Shown: positions 12,935-16,038 of the stretch, in pieces
Position numbering within the stretch: position 1 is the stretch's first letter
Layout of the letters: the number at the start of each line of letters is the position of its first letter
NCBI GenBank assembly: GCA_017419065.1
Contig: JAFOMB010000001.1
Location: 1-16,038, forward strand
Length of the DNA: 16,038 nucleotides
Direction of reading: 5' to 3'
DNA from: Erysipelotrichaceae bacterium
GTDB lineage: Bacteria; Bacillota_I; Bacilli_A; Erysipelotrichales; Erysipelotrichaceae
Notes under the pieces: model-generated
The model's database searches: none
Seen by the model: the letters and a program-made list of their open reading frames with translations, nothing else
Told to the model about the DNA's origin: nothing
Made by a program: the position numbers and the translations under genes

Positions 12935-15900
12935 ATGAAGAAAAAATGTCTGAGCTTCCTCGTACTCCTTCTCTCGCTGTTCATGCTTGTCGGGGTCTTC
13001 CCGGTGAGAATGACAGCAGAAGATAATGAGAATACTGATGTCACAGATGTCAGCACTGAAGTACTGGAAGAAGAACAGCAGGAAGGAGAACCTGCTGAAG
13101 AAGTAGAAACCAGCGAGGAAACAGAAGTTTCCGAAGAAGAGATCCCTGTTGTGGAAGAACAGGAAGAAACACCTGAGGAGGAACTGCCGGCAGACGATGA
13201 AGAAGTCAGCCGGGTAGAAGGCCCTGCGGAAGGAGTCGAACTTCCGGAGATTCTCGTAGAACAGGAAGAATTGACGTTAGCGTCCTCAGATCCTACCAGA
13301 GATATCCCGCAGGGGACATCTGTTTCTGTGAGTGCTTCCAAGGTCACCGTTACCCTCAATCAGGTCGCTCTGGAAGGGACTGTACAGTTATACCGTATGG
13401 CGGCCAATGAATACTTTGAAGGCGATCCATATACCGGCATGAGTGAGGAAAAGGGTGTCAAGGGCACTTATTTAGGTACTTATCTGTGCAATCAGCTCAA
13501 TGAAGTCACCTTCAACCGCTACCGCAATACCGGAGAAGACAACCTCTACTGCAAGTACTACCTCGTCCGTGGCGGTGCGATCTTCGGCGGCCCTTACTAT
13601 GCGACTTCCGTCGATTCCATGAGGAGTGCCCCGTTATATCCGGCCAAGACCAAGAAGGGCATCATCCATGAGATGAACGAGACTTATGCCTTGATGGAAG
13701 AGTTCGGCGGCGCGAATACTGTCGTCAATATGGACCTGGCTTCTCTCATCTACCGCAACGAAGATGACGAGGGAAATCCGGTCGACAACAGTGCCCGTTC
13801 CAATGTCATCGCCTTTGAATCCAACGGCGAGATGTTCTACTTCAATGCGGGTTATATCCAGGAAATCGACTCGATCGTTTCCACCTATTCCAAGATGGGT
13901 GTCAACGTCACCTTCGTCGTCATCGCCTGGGGAAGAAGCGAAGATTTCACGACCTATCCGCGTTCCCTGGCCTATGTCTCGGAAGTCACCTGGACCTTAG
14001 CGTTCAATACTTCCAATGAGAGAGGTCTCAGATACTTTACTGCCTGTATGGAATTCCTGGCAGAGAGATATTCCAGAGGTTCTTCTTTAGGAACAGTCGA
14101 CAAGTTCATCATCGGCAACGAGATCGACTACACCTATGACTGGTGTCTTTTAGAGCCGTCCAGGTATACAGACGCCAACGGCGTGACACACTACACCAGA
14201 GTCGACTTTGACGTCTTCATGGAAGAATACGCCAGAGGTCTCCGTATCGCAGACCTGGCTGTTAAGAAATACAACAGCGAAGCCAGAGTCTACACGACCT
14301 TCACCCACAACTGGGCTGATGCGAGATGGGAGACTTATATCGATGAAAACGGACAGCCGTACATCGGCGATACGATCCGTGTCTACAACTCCTACGCGCC
14401 GAAGAAGTGCTTAGACTGGCTCAACAGTGTCGATAAGGCAAGAGGCGACTACGACTGGGGCGCTTCCTTCCACCCGTATCCGATCGGCACTTCTTCCAAT
14501 ATCCCGAACTATACCGACCTGCATACTGATGAATATTATTCCAATATCCATTCCACTCATGAAGGCCTGGAAACCGTCAAGAAGGTTACCGGCAACTGGC
14601 GTACGACACCGTGGGTCACCTGTGTCAACCTGGAGATCTACCAGCAGTACTTTACACAGGCCGCCAACAGATACAACGGCAAGGAAGTCCGTGACGTCAT
14701 CCTGACAGAGGCTTCTGTCTGTTCCAGCAATTCTGCCGGACAGTTCTTGCCGGATGCCGTGGAAGCGATCATCTACCACTCCGCGACCAACGAATATGAA
14801 AACAAGGTCTCCGGGGAGAGATATCCGGCTTCCTATATGAAGACCCTGCTGCTCTACCGTCAGGCCGCTTCCATCGCTGCCTACTACTATAGGGCTGCTC
14901 AGGTCCCGTGCATCAGCGATATTGCCTACTTCCAGCCGCATGACCAGGATGCCGAAGTCACCAACAAGCTCGGCCTTATGGAAGTCGACGGCACGAAGAA
15001 GCCGGCTTATGATGTCTGGAAATACGTCGATACCAACCTCTCCTATGCCTATACGAACAAGTACCTGAAGTATCTGAACATGTACTATCCGGAAGGTGAG
15101 AAGAAAAACAGCTATTATGAACTCATGGATCTCACGAATTCCGGCTACTGGTCCGGGATCTCGGAAGATACCTTCAATAAGAACGCCCTGGTGAGAACAG
15201 TCGAATCCACCGGTGAACAGCGCTCCCTTGTCACGGACAAGCAGAACTACTCTGCCGATGATCCGATTTTTGTCACCGCAACAGGTGAAACAGGCGACAT
15301 CATCTCTCTGTACAAGAAAGGCGAGAACTATGACGCTGTCGAGCCGATCTTCTCCTATTCTATCGGCGAAGTGATCGGCTCCATAACAGCCCGCTCCGGC
15401 AAGACCCTCAACATCCTGGCTTACGGACAGATCTCCATGACCAGAGAAGCCGATGCGACACTTCGTACCGGTGACTATGTCATTCTCCTGGAGAGAACAG
15501 ACGGCGAAGAACCGCTCAGTGTTGATATCCACATCTCAGGCAGATACTCCATCGGTACTACCAACCCGGTCCTGAAGACCGATAAGGATGTCTACAACAT
15601 CCGTGAAGACATCATCGTCACAGCCGGAGGCGGAACCGATTACTGGGTAGGCCTTTACGGAAAAGATGATGTCACTGTCGGTGCTGACGGCTATGTTCAG
15701 CTGCAGGCCAACGGCGATCTGATGAGAAAGAACATCACGACGATCTACTGGTACTATGTCAACGAAAGCCCGTATATCCCGGGCAAGCCGACAGTCCTGC
15801 AGACGACAACGCACAATGGGGACAGCTCCAACCCGTCGAATACGATCGCAGGCGGCGAATACTATCTGGTCCTCTTTGACAACAGACAGTATCATGTCGC

Positions 15901-16038
15901 CAAAGGCTCCGACAACAAGCCGATCTGCAAGAAGATCACGGTTGTGGGAGACCTGGATGTACCGCCTCTCAAATCCATTACCTATGAACTGGAGGATCCG
16001 ACAGACGGTTTCGCCAACGGTGTCGTCACGATCACGAA
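12935..16038 (+). CDS. Secreted DUF5722-like putative glycoside hydrolase with WVGxY repeats (3' end outside window)
   Basis: The frame is open for 1034 codons and runs off the window. Residues 1-28 are a signal peptide (MKKK, hydrophobic run, MTA|ED). Residues 29-115 are an acidic Glu-rich linker. Residues about 125-237 are beta-rich. Residues 238-705 match the style of DUF5722 (PF18989), a TIM-barrel family of gut bacteria: GIIHEMNETYALMEEFG, VTFVVIAWG, FIIGNEID with Glu396, DYDWGASFHPYP with His513, and VILTEAS with Glu592. Asn-Glu on one strand and a later strand-end Glu are the hallmark of clan-A retaining glycosidases. Two WVGxY sandwiches follow (765-875, 879-1010; YWVGLY in the second), then the start of another domain. 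Siblings predict a CWB2 triplet downstream. Substrate unknown. Cys5 precedes the hydrophobic core, so it is not a lipobox. Confidence 0.88.
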   Translation, partial: MKKKCLSFLVLLLSLFMLVGVFPVRMTAEDNENTDVTDVSTEVLEEEQQEGEPAEEVETSEETEVSEEEIPVVEEQEETPEEELPADDEEVSRVEGPAEGVELPEILVEQEELTLASSDPTRDIPQGTSVSVSASKVTVTLNQVALEGTVQLYRMAANEYFEGDPYTGMSEEKGVKGTYLGTYLCNQLNEVTFNRYRNTGEDNLYCKYYLVRGGAIFGGPYYATSVDSMRSAPLYPAKTKKGIIHEMNETYALMEEFGGANTVVNMDLASLIYRNEDDEGNPVDNSARSNVIAFESNGEMFYFNAGYIQEIDSIVSTYSKMGVNVTFVVIAWGRSEDFTTYPRSLAYVSEVTWTLAFNTSNERGLRYFTACMEFLAERYSRGSSLGTVDKFIIGNEIDYTYDWCLLEPSRYTDANGVTHYTRVDFDVFMEEYARGLRIADLAVKKYNSEARVYTTFTHNWADARWETYIDENGQPYIGDTIRVYNSYAPKKCLDWLNSVDKARGDYDWGASFHPYPIGTSSNIPNYTDLHTDEYYSNIHSTHEGLETVKKVTGNWRTTPWVTCVNLEIYQQYFTQAANRYNGKEVRDVILTEASVCSSNSAGQFLPDAVEAIIYHSATNEYENKVSGERYPASYMKTLLLYRQAASIAAYYYRAAQVPCISDIAYFQPHDQDAEVTNKLGLMEVDGTKKPAYDVWKYVDTNLSYAYTNKYLKYLNMYYPEGEKKNSYYELMDLTNSGYWSGISEDTFNKNALVRTVESTGEQRSLVTDKQNYSADDPIFVTATGETGDIISLYKKGENYDAVEPIFSYSIGEVIGSITARSGKTLNILAYGQISMTREADATLRTGDYVILLERTDGEEPLSVDIHISGRYSIGTTNPVLKTDKDVYNIREDIIVTAGGGTDYWVGLYGKDDVTVGADGYVQLQANGDLMRKNITTIYWYYVNESPYIPGKPTVLQTTTHNGDSSNPSNTIAGGEYYLVLFDNRQYHVAKGSDNKPICKKITVVGDLDVPPLKSITYELEDPTDGFANGVVTIT
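13019..13279 (+). other. Acidic low-complexity linker
   Basis: Residues 29-115 of the last protein are dominated by Glu, Val, Pro and Thr (runs such as EEEQQEGEPAEEVETSEET). They are probably disordered and would hold the hydrolase-like domain away from the N-terminus. This style is common just after signal peptides in Bacillota surface proteins. Confidence 0.8.

Noticed and set aside
12935..12975. Possible lipoprotein signal in the last gene because of Cys5
   Set aside because: The Cys precedes the hydrophobic core, and there is no lipobox after it. The MTA|ED site fits ordinary signal peptidase I.
14411..15532. A 373-codon open frame on the - strand
   Set aside because: It is opposite the hydrolase-like domain of the last gene and translates to a composition typical of antisense frames, with no motif or ribosome binding site that I could support.

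Overview
The window comes from a Gram-positive, Bacillota-type genome of intermediate G+C. It has strong Shine-Dalgarno sites, N-terminal Sec signal peptides with no outer-membrane features, and cell-wall-binding repeat 2 (CWB2, PF04122) triplets. The style suits gut or oral anaerobes such as Erysipelotrichia or Anaerovoracaceae, but I cannot name a genus from this sequence. All genes are on the + strand. No gap exceeds 190 bases, and I see no RNA gene, mobile element or CRISPR array.

Layout: (1) 1-348 is the 3' end of a UDP-glucose 6-dehydrogenase gene (ugd/hasB type), closed by a terminator. (2) 536-5524 encodes a 1662-residue secreted protein with nine beta-sandwich repeats of the WVGxY type, Cys/His 'LGHDW' modules and a C-terminal CWB2 triplet. 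(3) 5680-8178 encodes an 832-residue secreted protein with a ten-rung beta-helix-like region, a Big_2 domain and a CWB2 triplet. (4) 8296-12789 encodes a 1497-residue secreted protein with six WVGxY repeats in an A-B-C-A-B-C order, an LGHDW module, an internal CWB2 triplet, an InlB-type repeat and a C-terminal BNR_4-like beta-propeller with a possible lyase active site. (5) 12935 to the window end is an open frame of at least 1034 codons: signal peptide, acidic linker, a DUF5722-like TIM-barrel domain with a clan-A-like pair of glutamates, then WVGxY repeats. It runs off the window.

The four large genes look like independently transcribed members of one surface-protein island. Each has its own ribosome binding site, three have an extended -10 promoter candidate, and a hairpin lies after each completed gene. 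The shared parts (signal peptide, WVGxY sandwiches, CWB2) look like a common display scaffold. The variable parts (beta-helix, propeller, TIM barrel) look like the working heads, probably acting on or binding carbohydrate. Together with a UDP-glucuronate-producing enzyme upstream, this suggests a locus concerned with cell-surface or host uronic-acid polysaccharide. That link is inference from domain types and proximity.
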